From NCBI GenBank assembly GCA_946800325.1, contig OX326956.1:46453552-46517551 (forward strand): a DNA stretch of 64,000 nt, read 5' to 3'. How positions within the stretch are numbered: the first letter of the stretch is position 1; every line of letters begins with the position of its first letter. Positions 52,250 to 62,898 of the stretch are shown piece after piece. The DNA comes from Luzula sylvatica. Its lineage: Eukaryota; Streptophyta; Magnoliopsida; Poales; Juncaceae. Below the pieces are notes generated by a model. It was not told the DNA's origin. It searched no databases and was given only the letters and a program-made list of their open reading frames with translations. A program made the translations under genes and the position numbers.

Positions 52250-52640
52250 CACATTATGCTTGTAAATTAACAACAATGCACAATTCTACATGGAAAAAAG
52301 AGATCACATTACTAGATGAAAATAGCACACTGAATTTTGGATAATAAAGGGTCTGTATTGCAATTTTTTAGGATTATTCAGGAGCCTTAAAAGGCCCAAA
52401 GGCGTTAAATGAGAAAAGTAGTATAATTGTGGGCATTGGTACGATTTTTTGACAGGTGAATAAGCTCAAACGCATGACCAAAACAAAAATTTCATGAGGG
52501 TGATATTGAGAAAGCCGTGACATGAAATAATTCATATATAAAAGTGTTTATAACTTTATAAAACAGATTTATTGATTTATTTTGTGTATGCTAGTTGGAA
52601 TATTTTATGTGTAGTATTTTGATTAAGATATAGGAGAACA
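52250..52640. repeat. Segmental duplication, copy lacking the microprotein gene
   Basis: Diverged copy of the arms at 50180-50270 and 50945-51275, with the arms close together (CACAATTCTACATGGAAAA, AAAATAGCACACTG, then AAAGGCCCAAAGGCG, GCATGACCAAAACAAAAAT, CGTGACATGAAA). Nothing of the 75-residue gene lies between them. Confidence 0.6.
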
Positions 52641-52862
52641 CCAAAAAAATTGTCGGCGTTAATGAAATATTTTTGTGTGTTCGTAAGATTATTGATTTAT
52701 TTTGTGTATGCTAGTTGGAATATTTTATGTGTAGTATTTTGATTAAGATATAGGAGAATACCAAAAAAATTGTCGGCGTTAATGAAATATTTTTGTGTGT
52801 TCGTAAGATTATTGATTTATTTTGTGTATGCTAGTTGGAATATTTTATGTGTAGTATTTTGC
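52571..52862 (+). repeat. 120-bp tandem repeat, 2.4 copies
   Basis: ATTGATTTATTTTGTGTATG starts at 52571, 52691 and 52811, an exact 120-bp period. Units 1 and 2 differ by one base near 52636 (GAACACC versus GAATACC). The third copy is cut at about 52862, where the SINE-like element starts. Confidence 0.93.
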
Positions 52863-52992
52863 TAATGGGGCATAGCACACCTGGTTGAGTGTGAGGTATA
52901 AAATCATATGTTTTGAGAGATTGTAGGTTCAATTTTATAATGGATAGAAGAAATATGATTCTTCTTTATTTATTATATAAAAAAAATAATTA
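52863..52992 (+). mobile_element. tRNA-derived SINE-like element
   Basis: Starts near GGGGCATAGCACACCTGG. TAGCACACCTGG (about 52873) fits a polymerase III A box, and AGGTTCAATTTT (about 52926) fits a B box, with tRNA-like spacing of about 54 bp. After that comes an AT-rich tail with a run of eight A. It interrupts the third 120-bp repeat, as an insertion would. No clear target duplication was found, so the ends are approximate. Confidence 0.55.
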
Positions 52993-54089
52993 CAAATGGG
53001 GTTCGTCTCGTCATAATTTTTTTTCTCCACGAATCCGTTTCTAATGAAAATACCTATCAATCTGAGATATTTTATCAAATTTACATTTTTCCCTAAAATT
53101 TGGCATATTTTACAATTCTATGCATTTGATGCCACTTCGATCCAAAGCGGGAGGTCGAATTCTTTAATTTAGAGTGTACGTTTTTAGGATTTGAATACCA
53201 TACATTGTGGCAAAGTATAACCATGATGCAAGTCAAGTAATATGTGTCTAGGAAGAACAATAGTTTTGAGTTTCTTTAATCCATTGCTTTGTACAAAAAG
53301 AAATTCGTCTCTTTTTATATATATATATTTTTCAAATTTTACCTGGAGTGAAATTAAAGTAATAACAAAGACTAATATGCATGTTTAAATTGTTTTTACT
53401 TTGAAAATAGGTTGTGAATCGTTACGATGCAAAGGTTATTTGAAGGGGTGCAACGACACTTGAAATTTTTACCATACAAATTTTATAGAGCGTTCTTAGA
53501 TGATCTAAAATCATCGGTCGACAATAAGAGATTTTGTTTTCATTTCCTCTTCACTCTCGAATTCCTACTTATTGTGGCGACTTAGATGATGAGAGATTAC
53601 CGAATTGCATCTTGATTTTTAGAGAGCGATTTAATCGAACCTGATAATAATTCTCGAATAAAGTCTTTCACACATATTCATCAAAAAACTCGACTCATAT
53701 TACAAAAAATAAATCCAAGATGATGCAGCTCATGTGCAAAAATCAAATTTCATTGCAATAATATCAGAAGGCACATTTTGGTGTTGGTCTTCTTTTTTTC
53801 ATTTTTTTTCTTTCAAAACCCAACTTTTTTCTAAAATTATATAAACCTGATTCAACTAAATCTGATGAGGCCATTGAGGAAGTAGTTGAGTCGAATTGTA
53901 TTTGTTCGGTTTTTGGGTTTCGGAGGAGAAGAATGTTAGAATGGAATTCACATGTATATGGTGTAAGCGTTGGTATTCACGTGCTTTTTGATTGACTATA
54001 AGGATGATTATTACCGTGCCTTTTGATTGACGGATATCGTGAACAAAAGAGCTAAACACCACCATTCGAGATGGGTATAAATGATCACA
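52993..54089. other. Intergenic, nothing recognisable
   Basis: AT-rich sequence with poly-T runs and scattered stops in all frames. The short open frame at 53856-54065 (minus) has no recognisable content. Confidence 0.5.
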
Positions 54090-54314
54090 ACCATTTTCGT
54101 TTTCAACGTGGGAAAACTATGATAGATTTCTTCCTAGATCTCTCTCATGAGCCCGTGAACTTAGACATAAGTTCACTACCATTGCTTTATACGAACATAC
54201 GCGGTCACACATAGAGCTGTCTTATTTCGGACTTAATTTCAATCTCTAAGGTTATGTATACATGAGATGTACGCTAGTACTTTCTTTAGTTGGATCTTGA
54301 ATTGAGTGGGAGAC
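54090..54314 (+). mobile_element. 3' end of a copia internal region with polypurine tract
   Basis: GAGTGGGAGA at 54304-54313 is a typical plant copia polypurine tract immediately before the LTR start at 54315. The preceding couple of hundred bases would be the untranslated tail after RNase H. No coding domain is seen and the left limit is uncertain. Confidence 0.65.
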
Positions 54315-55237
54315 TGAAGGAAATATATTTACATATCAACTAGTATATTGTACACATGAGGGTAGATGAACGTACACGTTCGTCGGAACGATTGGATGCC
54401 TAACAAGATTATGCAAATCTGACAAAAATTACATAGTCCGTCATGACGCACCATCTGGTCCGTCATAACGCACAGTAATGTATTTATGTGTAGGCCAATC
54501 TGTGAGTATACCATCGTGACACACCATCCAGTGCGTCATAACGGTGGTGCGTCATGACGCACAAGACAGTCCGTCATGACGGAGCACAATTGTAACGGCT
54601 AGATCTAGTAGTCGTGACACGTGCGTCACCACGCACCATATCGTGCGTCCTGACGCACTGTGATCCAAATTCTGGATTAGAAGTTTTTGATACTCATTAA
54701 TACCGTCATTAATGGAGAGGTTAATATATGATATTCACCTGATCTCTCTCTCTATATCCATTCTACAGATATGAAAGAAAGAATTCTTGTGAGACAAGAA
54801 AAGAGAGTAAATACCATTGGAGATTGAGAAATTTGAGCAAGTTTACGGTGATTTTAGGAGAATCACGTGTAACCGAAAGACGCGAGCTCGAGGTGGATAC
54901 GAGTAGAGGAATCTCAACTGAGATTCTCATGTGTGATCAATCGAGAGCAAGGTCGAGGAAGGTCGGAGACGAATCGGATAATATCCGGTTGTATTTGACA
55001 AATCGGAGCTTCGAGCAAGGTGTCGAATCGTGCGGGCGTGGGATGCACGTGTTACCGGGATCGAAGCGAGCAAACCAACTACGCAGTCAACCCGATGAAT
55101 TAAGAGTTAATTTCATAGGTAGTTGCACGTAGTTTAGGATTTGTACGATCGAGTCGTCGACGTGGTACTCGGGATCGGGTCGGACTGGGCCTCACAATTC
55201 GCTGCCCGGGGCTCGGTAGTGACGCCGATACCCAACA
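54315..55237 (+). mobile_element. 3' LTR of a second Ty1/copia element (923 bp)
   Basis: Starts TGAAGGAAATA and ends GATACCCAACA, so it has TG...CA ends. A polypurine tract lies directly upstream and no primer binding site follows, so this is a 3' LTR. Start, end and a GC-rich block near 55200 (CTGCCCGGGGCTCGG) resemble the LTR at 4192-5175, so both belong to one lineage although their middles differ. The opposite end of this element is not found in the window. The open frame at 54824-55132 is a chance frame in the LTR. Confidence 0.85.
54436..54658. repeat. Eight 16-bp quasi-palindromes of GTSCGTCATGACGSAC type inside the LTR
   Basis: Copies start at about 54436, 54458, 54512, 54531, 54547, 54569, 54621 and 54643. 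The best is GTGCGTCATGACGCAC at 54547-54562, a perfect palindrome. Three pairs are spaced exactly 22 bp, two helical turns. They carry CGTCA/TGACG cores, like plant TGA-bZIP target half-sites, so an LTR enhancer role is possible but unproven. Confidence 0.7.
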
Positions 55238-55369
55238 AAAAATACAATGCAAAAAAAATTTATTTTTACATAATATAATTTGAAGAATTTTATGTACATA
55301 ATAGAATTTTTAAGTATTAATATTTATTTTTTTAAAATTATCACTATAATAATCCAATATAATACTAAG

Positions 55370-55815
55370 TAGGGGTGTTCATTCGGTCGGTTCGGTTCAA
55401 AGCAAACTAAATAAGGTCAAACCGTTTTAAATCGACCCGGACAAAATTCAAACCAAACCAAACTGTTTTCACTTTTGAACCGATTAAAAATCGAACCCAA
55501 TAAGAAACATTATAATTTGTCAAAAAATAAAAATACGTACAATATAATATAATTATATAATTTTTAAGATTATTATATCAATTTTTGTATATATTAACAT
55601 TAACAAATTACAAAAAATATTGAATTTGAGATGTTATTTTGTCGGTTCGGTTTAATCGGTATTCAAAACTCCAAAGTGAACCAAACCGAATAAATCGAAC
55701 AATACCATTTTTTTAATCTAACCGAACCAAATAAATCGAAAAACCAAATCAATTAAACCGAATTCGACCGATTCCTTTCGGTATCCGAATAAAACGAACT
55801 GTTTGAACACCCCTA
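55370..55815. mobile_element. hAT-like MITE, 446 bp, with 8-bp target duplication
   Basis: Terminal inverted repeats TAGGGGTGTTCA (left) and TGAACACCCCTA (right) match perfectly. The flanks carry the direct repeat ATACTAAG at 55362-55369 and 55816-55823. An 8-bp duplication is the hAT-superfamily hallmark. The interior has many GGTTCGGTT and AACCGAA phrases and no transposase. Confidence 0.85.
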
Positions 55816-55823
55816 ATACTAAG

Positions 55824-56507
55824 TGATTTTATTTGTGTTTTTAATGAAAAAAATTTAATATTAAATTTAAAAAAAAAATAATAGAAATTAAAAAATAACA
55901 GTTTATCCATGTGAATAAATTCTTAAACTTATAAATACATATCAAATAATATTGTATTTTTAAAAGTATAAATTTTAGAAAAAATCATATGATATATTTA
56001 TGCTAAATTAAAATTTTATATTATTTATTAAATTACTTTCACTATTAAGTTCGATATTTTATTTATAATTTGTGTTGCATTTTTAACCAACTTATGAGTA
56101 CTATATAATAAATGATATGTTAGTACATATATCATATGATTCATTATTTTTATATTTGATATTTTATGAAATTTTGTAAACAATATAATATTTGTTATTA
56201 TGTTTTTTTGTTAAATTGTGTTATACCTCATATATTATTATACAATGACCTTAATATAAGTGTTATTATTTTATTAAGAAAACGAGATTTTTTGCTATCA
56301 TGATGATAAATAATTGCAAAACATATACATAATCATAGGCAAATAAGTTCAAATAATTTTACTATGAGATTATATTATCATAATACTCTGTAGAAAAACA
56401 TAATTAACATACTCGCAGCGTAACACGAGTATTCTCCTAGTTTCACATAATAATGGAGTGGATACTCTAAATTTATTCACATTAGGCTCTATCTAATTTA
56501 TAGAAAT
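55824..56507. other. AT-rich intergenic, 3' side of the metallo-hydrolase gene
   Basis: Very AT-rich DNA with no coding potential. The 3' untranslated region of the minus-strand gene would lie just below 56508; no convincing polyadenylation signal was singled out. Confidence 0.5.
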
Positions 56508-57965
56508 TCAAGACATAAATGACAATGAAATCTCCAATGGTATGCCCGGAGTGGGCTCCAGTAACTTTGCATTCGGTATTTCTCGCGACAACATTTCCTG
56601 CCAAAAAAACTAAAATATGTAAATAAAAAATATATATATAATAACAAGAAGGCATCATTCATTATACCAATTGCAAAAAAAAAGTGTCAATTCTCAATTC
56701 TCAATTTAACGAAGAAAATGGAGCAAAAGGAAAAATAACCTTGAATGCTTCCATCGTACCAACGGATGAGAGAATGCCGGAAAGAATTCCTTTAGCATCT
56801 AAATCACCATTTCTCATTGAAACTATACACCTAAACATATTTTAAATAAAATTATACACATGAATTTATTATGATTCTTGACATTAAATAAGATAGAATT
56901 GTATTTATAATTTTATACACGTCATACTTGGCTTGTAATAATTTTGCAAGTTTGATCGCATCTTCTTGTCCCGAAACCAAAGTGAATGAAGGAAGAAGTT
57001 GTTTTATAACCGGCGTAATTACCACATCTGCTTGGTACTTTTCTAGAAAAGTTTCGTCATACACACAGTGCGGTTCATAATATAACGATAGACCCGTTTC
57101 GCCCGATTTTACGATGTACCCATTTTCAGGTCTCTGCCAAGGCGGGCCCAGTACAGGTCCTGCCGTGGCACAAATGTTGACTTTTTGGCCGTCTTTGCCT
57201 GCCACGTCAGACTTCTCGCCTGGCTCTAGATAAGTCACCTGCAAAAAATTGAGCGGCTTTTTAACGAATAAGTCCGTAAAAAAGACGAAATAGAAAGAAT
57301 AGAACTTACATTAGTAAAGAGAGGTGTTAAGATAGATCGAGCATTGGGAGTGGCGATTACGGGTAATTGGGGCAATTTTTTTGAGAGAGGTTTGAGGGTA
57401 TTTATGTGGCAATGATCGTCTAGACTTTGTGTGATTAACAAGCAATTTATCTCGGGTAGATTATCAATCTGGAAATTCATAAAAGAAATGTTATATTGAA
57501 AGAATAGACCTTTTTGTTTTTCAAAACTATTTCATGAATTTTTTTATTGTAAAACAGGAAATTACCTTGAAGTTTTTGAGCACCTTCTTAGCACCATCGA
57601 AGAGCCATGGAATTCCAAAATCCAAATTTCCAACCAAAATTGGGTCGACAAGAATGTTGATTCCTCCCACATCCCACAACCAACCATTAGCCTACAAAAA
57701 TGAAAGTGAATAAATGAGAAACAAATATCAAATTAGTACAAATTGGAAAATAAGATAGAACCTCCAGATAAGTAAGCTTCAGGGTCTTTTTAGGTACTGA
57801 TACAACAGGTGGAGAAATTGACGAAGCGGAGACCTTTATCCTTGAATTGGACTGGTAAGAGAGAGACGATACATGGAGGTTACTGTTAAAGTTTTTACCA
57901 TGTGTAAATCTTGTGGGGAAGGAAGAGGAAGAAGAAGAAGGGAGACTCAAAGCTTGGACCGCCAT
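56508..57965 (-). CDS. Plastid-targeted metallo-hydrolase-like (MBL-fold superfamily) protein, six exons
   Basis: Exons, in gene order: 57965-57762, 57691-57566, 57468-57310, 57238-56928, 56830-56740 and 56597-56508. All introns are GT-AG and phases agree, giving 326 residues and a TGA stop. Residues 1-50 are rich in serine and poor in acidic residues, starting MAVQALSLPSSSSSSFPTRF, as in chloroplast transit peptides. A GTG-started frame extends 13 codons further upstream, but the ATG at 57965 (CCATGG context) is the sensible start. The mature part shows LTYLEANGWLWDVGGINILV and DPILVGNLDFGIPWL, typical of plant plastid members of the MBL/UlaG-like group. The metal motif is altered: residues 123-131 read TQSLDDHCH, so Q and L replace the first two histidines of T-H-x-H-x-D-H, while D128 and H129 remain. 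YYEPHCVYD (216-224) may hold a further ligand. The substrate is unknown. The frame is intact, with no sign of decay. Confidence 0.9.
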
Positions 57966-58070
57966 GGAGACTGAGCACTGAACACTTGGTGCTTGAGGTT
58001 CCACTTCTTCGTTTCGTAATTGCTAATTGGTAGGTGGAAACATAGGGATTAGAAGGTCGATATAGTTAGA

Positions 58071-58360
58071 GGCCATTTACTCTGCCCCCAAACCCATCAC
58101 CACATCCTTAATATCCTATCCATCTCCCAAAAATTACCCACTCGATTAACAATGCTTCGAATTAACAGTTAATTGAATTAATATGTACTAATATGAGGTG
58201 TTAATTTACTCAAAATTAACTGTTAATTCGAAACATTAATTAATTTGGAGAGAGAGTGGGGTGCAAATTGGAGTTGGGGATTAACACCCAACCCAAAAAA
58301 AACAAAATAGAATGGGATCGTGGGTGTGGTGATGGGTTTTGGGGGCAAGGTATAATTTCC
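58071..58360. mobile_element. TIR element (MITE-like, ~290 bp) just upstream of the metallo-hydrolase gene
   Basis: Left end CTGCCCCCAAACCCATCACC and right end GGTGATGGGTTTTGGGGGCA are inverted copies. The interior has a second dyad, TTCGAATTAACAGTTAATT against AATTAACTGTTAATTCGAA. The left edge lies about 105 bp upstream of the ATG at 57965, so it may sit in the promoter or 5' untranslated region. Ends are approximate and no target duplication was settled. It belongs to the same family as 61461-61768. Confidence 0.7.
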
Positions 58361-58827
58361 CATATTCAAAAACATGAATATTATATTCATAAATAATAAT
58401 TATATTATATTATATTATACAATTATAATATAATATTATATACTATCATATAATGTAATATAATGTAATATAATAAAATTTAACATACTAAAATTTAAAA
58501 TAATATATCATATAAAAAAATATAATATAATGTAATATAATATAAAACAATATAATAAAAAATAATAAAATATTATATAGTATAAAATAAAATATAATAT
58601 AATATAATATAATATTATATAATATAATATAAAACATTATAATATAATATAATATAATATAATTTAATATAACATAAACTAATATAATAGAATAAAATAT
58701 AATATAAAATAATATAGTATAATATAAAATAATATAATATAATATAATGGTATACAATATAACATCATATAATATCATAATTCATAATATAATATAAAAC
58801 AATATCATATCATATCTTATAATATAA
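58361..58827. repeat. AT-only low-complexity tract (TATAATA-type)
   Basis: Irregular repetition of ATAATAT-type phrases with almost no G or C. The 96-codon open frame on the minus strand at 58488-58778 is translated repeat. The tract continues beyond the Helitron at 60482, so the Helitron split it. Confidence 0.9.
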
Positions 58828-59092
58828 CTAGCTTTGTGCCCGCGCAATTGCGCGGGATGTTTTTTATATAATTATTTAAATATAATTAACACGCATGCGT
58901 TTGAACTAAATAAATCTAATCATGATATATTAACAAATATCATGATGTCAATAGATGCATAAGGTTCATGAAATTAGTCTATCACAGATATTATTTTCTA
59001 ATATAATTTGTATAAATAGCATTTGCTCAGGTGCTTCTAAAATCGATTAATATAATCATGACATATTCGCAAATTTTAATATGTATGTAAAA

Positions 59093-59480
59093 TAGGAAAC
59101 AAAGACCAAATGTAAAATAAGGAAAAATGATCAAAATTTAAAAAAAGACCGAAATGTAAATAAAAAGGACCAAAATGTAAAAAAAAGGACCCAATGTAAA
59201 TTAGAACTAAAAAGGACCAAAATATAGATAAAATGGGCCAGAATATAAATAAAAAATATAAAAAAGGACATAAATATAAATAAGAAAGGACCAAAATGTA
59301 AATTAAAACAAAAAGGACCAAAATATAAATAAAAAGGACCAAAATATAAATTCAAAAATGTAAAAAAAACCGAAATGTAAATAAAAATCACTGAAATGTA
59401 AATAAAAAGGACCAAAATATAAATTAAAACTAAAAATGACCAAAATATAAATAAAAAGGAGCAAAATGTAAATTAAAAAA
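59093..59480. repeat. Minisatellite inside the Helitron
   Basis: About 15-20 irregular copies of a roughly 20-bp phrase around AAGGACCAAAATGTAAATA. The three open frames of 80-95 codons on the minus strand here, rich in F, Y, I and L, are products of this repeat. Confidence 0.85.
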
Positions 59481-59565
59481 TATTTTTGTACACAAAAACC
59501 CTTGATGGCGGGAAGGCTTAGAATTGCAAGAATTTTCTCTACTTTATACATAAGATAAAAGTAAT

Positions 59566-59895
59566 GCCTAAAACATGAAATAAATTATCAACGGTCATAA
59601 TCAAAATATTGAAAATGACGAAATTACCCCTCAATGAATGTAGCTGAGTATTGTGGCCATTTTGAAGTAGTCTTCCGGGTATAATACTGATCTCCACCTC
59701 GTCGCACTCAAAAACCATTCCATTCTGCCCAAAACGCGAAAGAAATTATCAACATTTATAATCAAAATATTGTAAATGACGAAAATACTCCTCGCGGAAT
59801 GCATCTGAGTATCGTGGACATTTTTATGTAGTCTTGTGGGTTTAATTTTGCTCTCCATCTCCCTCGCACTCAAAGCCATTCCATTCTGCCTGAAC
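59566..59895. repeat. Internal ~165-bp tandem duplication inside the Helitron
   Basis: The block AAATTATCAACGGTCATAAT ... CATTCCATTCTGCCC (about 59580-59731) is repeated, diverged, at about 59751-59895, with shared phrases ATAATCAAAATATTG, TCTGAGTAT or GCTGAGTAT, and CACTCAAA then GCCATTCC or ACCATTCC. Confidence 0.75.
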
Positions 59896-60481
59896 GAACT
59901 CGTTTTGGTTGCACCAATCATAACCAAAATCATGGTCTCTAGTCAGGATAAAATTACCATATTACCCTGGTCCTGCAAAGGTCCCGAATTTGTTTCTCTC
60001 TTTTCGATTTCCCGAAACATAGCAAAGTCCCAACGTTTTTCCGAATTTGGTGTACTTATGACAAATATTTCAAAAAAACCCTGTCTTTTAAAAAAATAGA
60101 ATTATCACATATATCCCTAGTAAATATGAAACTTATATACCCGTATAAATATATGAAAATAATGATATAATTTGACCAATATAAAAAGTCTATATTTAAA
60201 AAAAACCTAAAATTTGCATGAATACCCCTACAAAAATCTGAAATTACCATATATAACCCTATAAAAATATGAAAGTAATGATATCATATGAGAAATATTA
60301 AAAAAAAAATTGAAAAATATAATATATGTATGCTAATATAAATCGGAAATTAATGATATAATATGAGAAGTTGTGAACAGTAATTGTAAACAGTGTAGTT
60401 ATGAACAGTATCGTGAACAGTAAAGGAGACGTGGCTGAATGCTGGGGCAGAATTTTGTTCAACTTTAGAACTAAGTATAGA

Positions 60482-60747
60482 TATCATATCATATCGTATA
60501 AAACAATATAAAGCAATATAATATAATATAATTTAATGTAACATAACATATTATGATATAATATAAAGCAATATTATATTATATTATAATATAAATCAAT
60601 ATAATATAAAATTATATTATATTATATTATATTATATTGTATTGTATGATATATAATATAAATTAGATATTATATCATATAATATAATATCAAATAATGT
60701 AATATAATATAATATAATATAAAGAAATGTAAAGAAATATAATATAA
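60482..60747. repeat. AT-only low-complexity tract, continuation
   Basis: Same TATAATA-type composition as 58361-58827. ATATCATATCATATC phrases flank the Helitron on both sides. Confidence 0.85.
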
Positions 60748-61020
60748 TGGGGAGTTCTATCATACACCCTTTTACAAGGGTATTTTGGGTATTTTAGCAA
60801 TTAATTATATTTGTAAAAGGGTGTATCATAAAATTTATCTTTTATAGAAATTTTGGTTTAAATGAACAACAAAAAATTCCAATTTAGTTAAAAATTAATT
60901 GATAAATATATTTGATATCTTACCTTAAATATTCATAAATGGATAATTACTCCAACTACCCTTGAAAATGAGTGTATGGTAAGGAAAGGGGTGTATGATA
61001 GAAGCCCCCATAATATAATA
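60748..61020. mobile_element. MITE, 273 bp, TIR ends CTATCATACACCC, probable 8-bp target duplication
   Basis: Left end TGGGGAGTTCTATCATACAC and right end TGTATGATAGAAGCCCCCA form terminal inverted repeats of about 22 bp. TAATATAA directly flanks both ends, which would be an 8-bp target duplication, but the surrounding tract is made of such phrases, so this is weaker than for the other elements. An internal ACACCCTTTTACAA and TTGTAAAAGGGTGT dyad lies in the left half. Confidence 0.75.
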
Positions 61021-61460
61021 TTATAAATAATAATTAAATATTAAAATCCTGGATTTTGCATAAAAGAATCAAACAAGAAATTTGATGTACATGATTTCAA
61101 AATACAACAAATCAAACAACTCACATGGATAATCAAATATCAGTGATATACATGTATTTCACATATTCATGTATATCAAAATCTCACAAATCAAACAAGC
61201 CCATATCGGCCCTCGTTGCTAAAATTCAATAGGAAAAATATAACTTATTCCCACGCTCAAGTCCATTGATGATTTGGCCAAAAAAAAAAAATAGTAAGTT
61301 TATTAATTGACTTAGTTCGTATTGATTAGTATTATTAATTGACGTGATAATTATTTTAATATGTTAATATTAATACATGTTAATTAACGTGTTAATTTAA
61401 TTAAACAATGGTAATGGAGTGAGTTTTGGGATAACATATATAATCCCCGTTCAATAGTCC
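61021..61460. other. AT-rich intergenic, nothing recognisable
   Basis: No coding frame or repeat that I can name. From about 61290 the TTAATTAACGTGTTAATTTAATT-type phrases (broken up by other bases) resemble the interior of the neighbouring TIR element. Confidence 0.4.
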
Positions 61461-61768
61461 AAGGAACATTATTCCGTACCCCACATGTTACAATCCACCA
61501 CCGCATCCTCTATATTCTTAATTAGCACATTTCATTAACTGGTAATTAATAGTTAATTTGTATTAAGTAATTGTTAATTGAGTGAGTCTTGTTAATTCGA
61601 TTAACAGTTAATTCATATTAATTATTAATTATTCATTCATATGTATGTTAAATATATATTAGTTAATTGTTAATCGAGTGATTCTTGTTAATTATCAACT
61701 AATTAAATATGTTAATTAGAGATATAAAGGATGTGGTGGTGGATTCTGGGGACAGGGTAAACTACCTC
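61461..61768. mobile_element. TIR element (MITE-like, ~308 bp), same family as 58071-58360
   Basis: Left CAATCCACCACCGCATCC and right GGATGTGGTGGTGGATTC are inverted copies, with outer ends GGAACATTATTCCG and GGGTAAACTACC. The flanks carry the direct repeat ATAGTCC (61454-61460 and 61769-61775), a possible 7-bp target duplication. The interior has TTAATTGTTAAT phrases as in the other copy. The CACCACATCC-type core is shared by both copies. Confidence 0.65.
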
Positions 61769-62890
61769 ATAGTCCCACGTACCAAGGATCATTGAAATAT
61801 CCGTTTGGTCCAGACTTTCAATAGTTTATGGCCTATCATTTTGAAATATTGTACGGTGAATGAACGCTTCGGTCTATTTGGAACCGGATTGTAACGGGCG
61901 ATTTCGATTTAATCGGTTTGGATTTTCAATTTACTTGATTTGATTCGGTTGAAAAATTGTTATTTTTTATTTTTTCGGTTCGGTTGAAAAATTGATATTT
62001 TTAATTTATTCGGTTCGGTTCGATTTTGATGTTCTAAGAATCAGTAAAGTAGGACTGGCCGAATTACATATCATTTTTCATATATTTTTTCATTATGTTA
62101 ATATAAACGAATTAAAATTTCATATTATTATATTACAAATAATATAATTATATTTTATATGAGTTTTTTTATATAATTTTTGTTCAATAAAATTTGAATA
62201 TTATTAATTTATTTTCCCTGTCAAGAAATATCAAACGTGAACTTTCTCAATTTTAATTTTTGTAACCAGAATATATTTTTGACGTATATTTTCATTTTTA
62301 TTTTATTTCGCACATGTTTATTTACCTCTTTGCTATCTTCTCTCTTTTATCTGGCCGAGACATGAAATTCTTATTAAGTTATCTGGATGTCAACTAACAA
62401 AAATGTAAGACCAAAATTTGCTATTTCAAATGATTGGGTATCCACTCAAATTTTAAAGATGTGATGAGTTCCAGTCTCGCAAAGTCAATATACCGAAAAA
62501 TAAATGAAAGACAAAAAAAGCTCCCCTTATATTCGAAAAAACTAACATAAATGAATGAAAATGTAATAAAAATTGAAAGAGTTGTTTAACTCTATTTTTA
62601 TTTTATTTTTCCTAGCTTAATTTTTCGTTAGCAGACTTGTATAACTATATAGATAAATATAGAAAACGACATTGTAATTTTGATATTTGTTTAATGAGTA
62701 TAGTTGGACGGGGACTTGTGAAGTCTTTTCGAAATTTATTTTTTTAACTTTATTTTGTCAAGATACAAAATTTGAAATAGAATTCTTTTTCTTCCTCTAT
62801 TTTTTGTCATTCAAATAAAACAATATTAATTTAATCAAATCAAATCAAATATTTTTTATTTTACTCTTTTATTTTTTAAATATTACATGT
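61769..62890. other. AT-rich intergenic, with a GGTTCGGTT-rich patch
   Basis: At about 61900-62030 several ATTCGGTTCGGTTGAAAAATT-like phrases recall the interior of the hAT-like MITE at 55370-55815, perhaps a decayed relative without visible ends. The remainder shows nothing recognisable. Confidence 0.4.
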
Positions 62891-62898
62891 GTTGGCGA

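Larger units (their letters stand above)
58828..60481 (-). mobile_element. Non-autonomous Helitron, 1654 bp
   Basis: In element orientation it starts TCTATACTTAGTTC (from 60481) and ends CTAG (58828). A perfect 18-bp palindrome, CCCGCGCAATTGCGCGGG (58839-58856), lies 7 bases before the CTAG. It sits between host A and T. All four are Helitron features: 5' TC, a 3' hairpin, a CTRR end and AT insertion. No Rep/helicase coding sequence is present. Confidence 0.85.

Noticed and set aside
52867..52940. Functional tRNA gene
   Set aside because: Box-like motifs are present but the arms do not pair into a cloverleaf and the B box is degenerate, so a SINE is more likely.
54824..55132. 102-codon plus-strand frame
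   Set aside because: Lies wholly within the copia LTR 54315-55237, which is a non-coding region of the element.
57966..58004. Thirteen-codon upstream extension of the metallo-hydrolase gene
   Set aside because: It would start at GTG. The ATG at 57965 has a good context and opens a typical transit peptide.
58488..59551. Hydrophobic minus-strand frames of 80-96 codons resembling membrane proteins
   Set aside because: They translate the AT-only tract and the GGACCAAAATGTAAATA-type minisatellite, so composition explains them.
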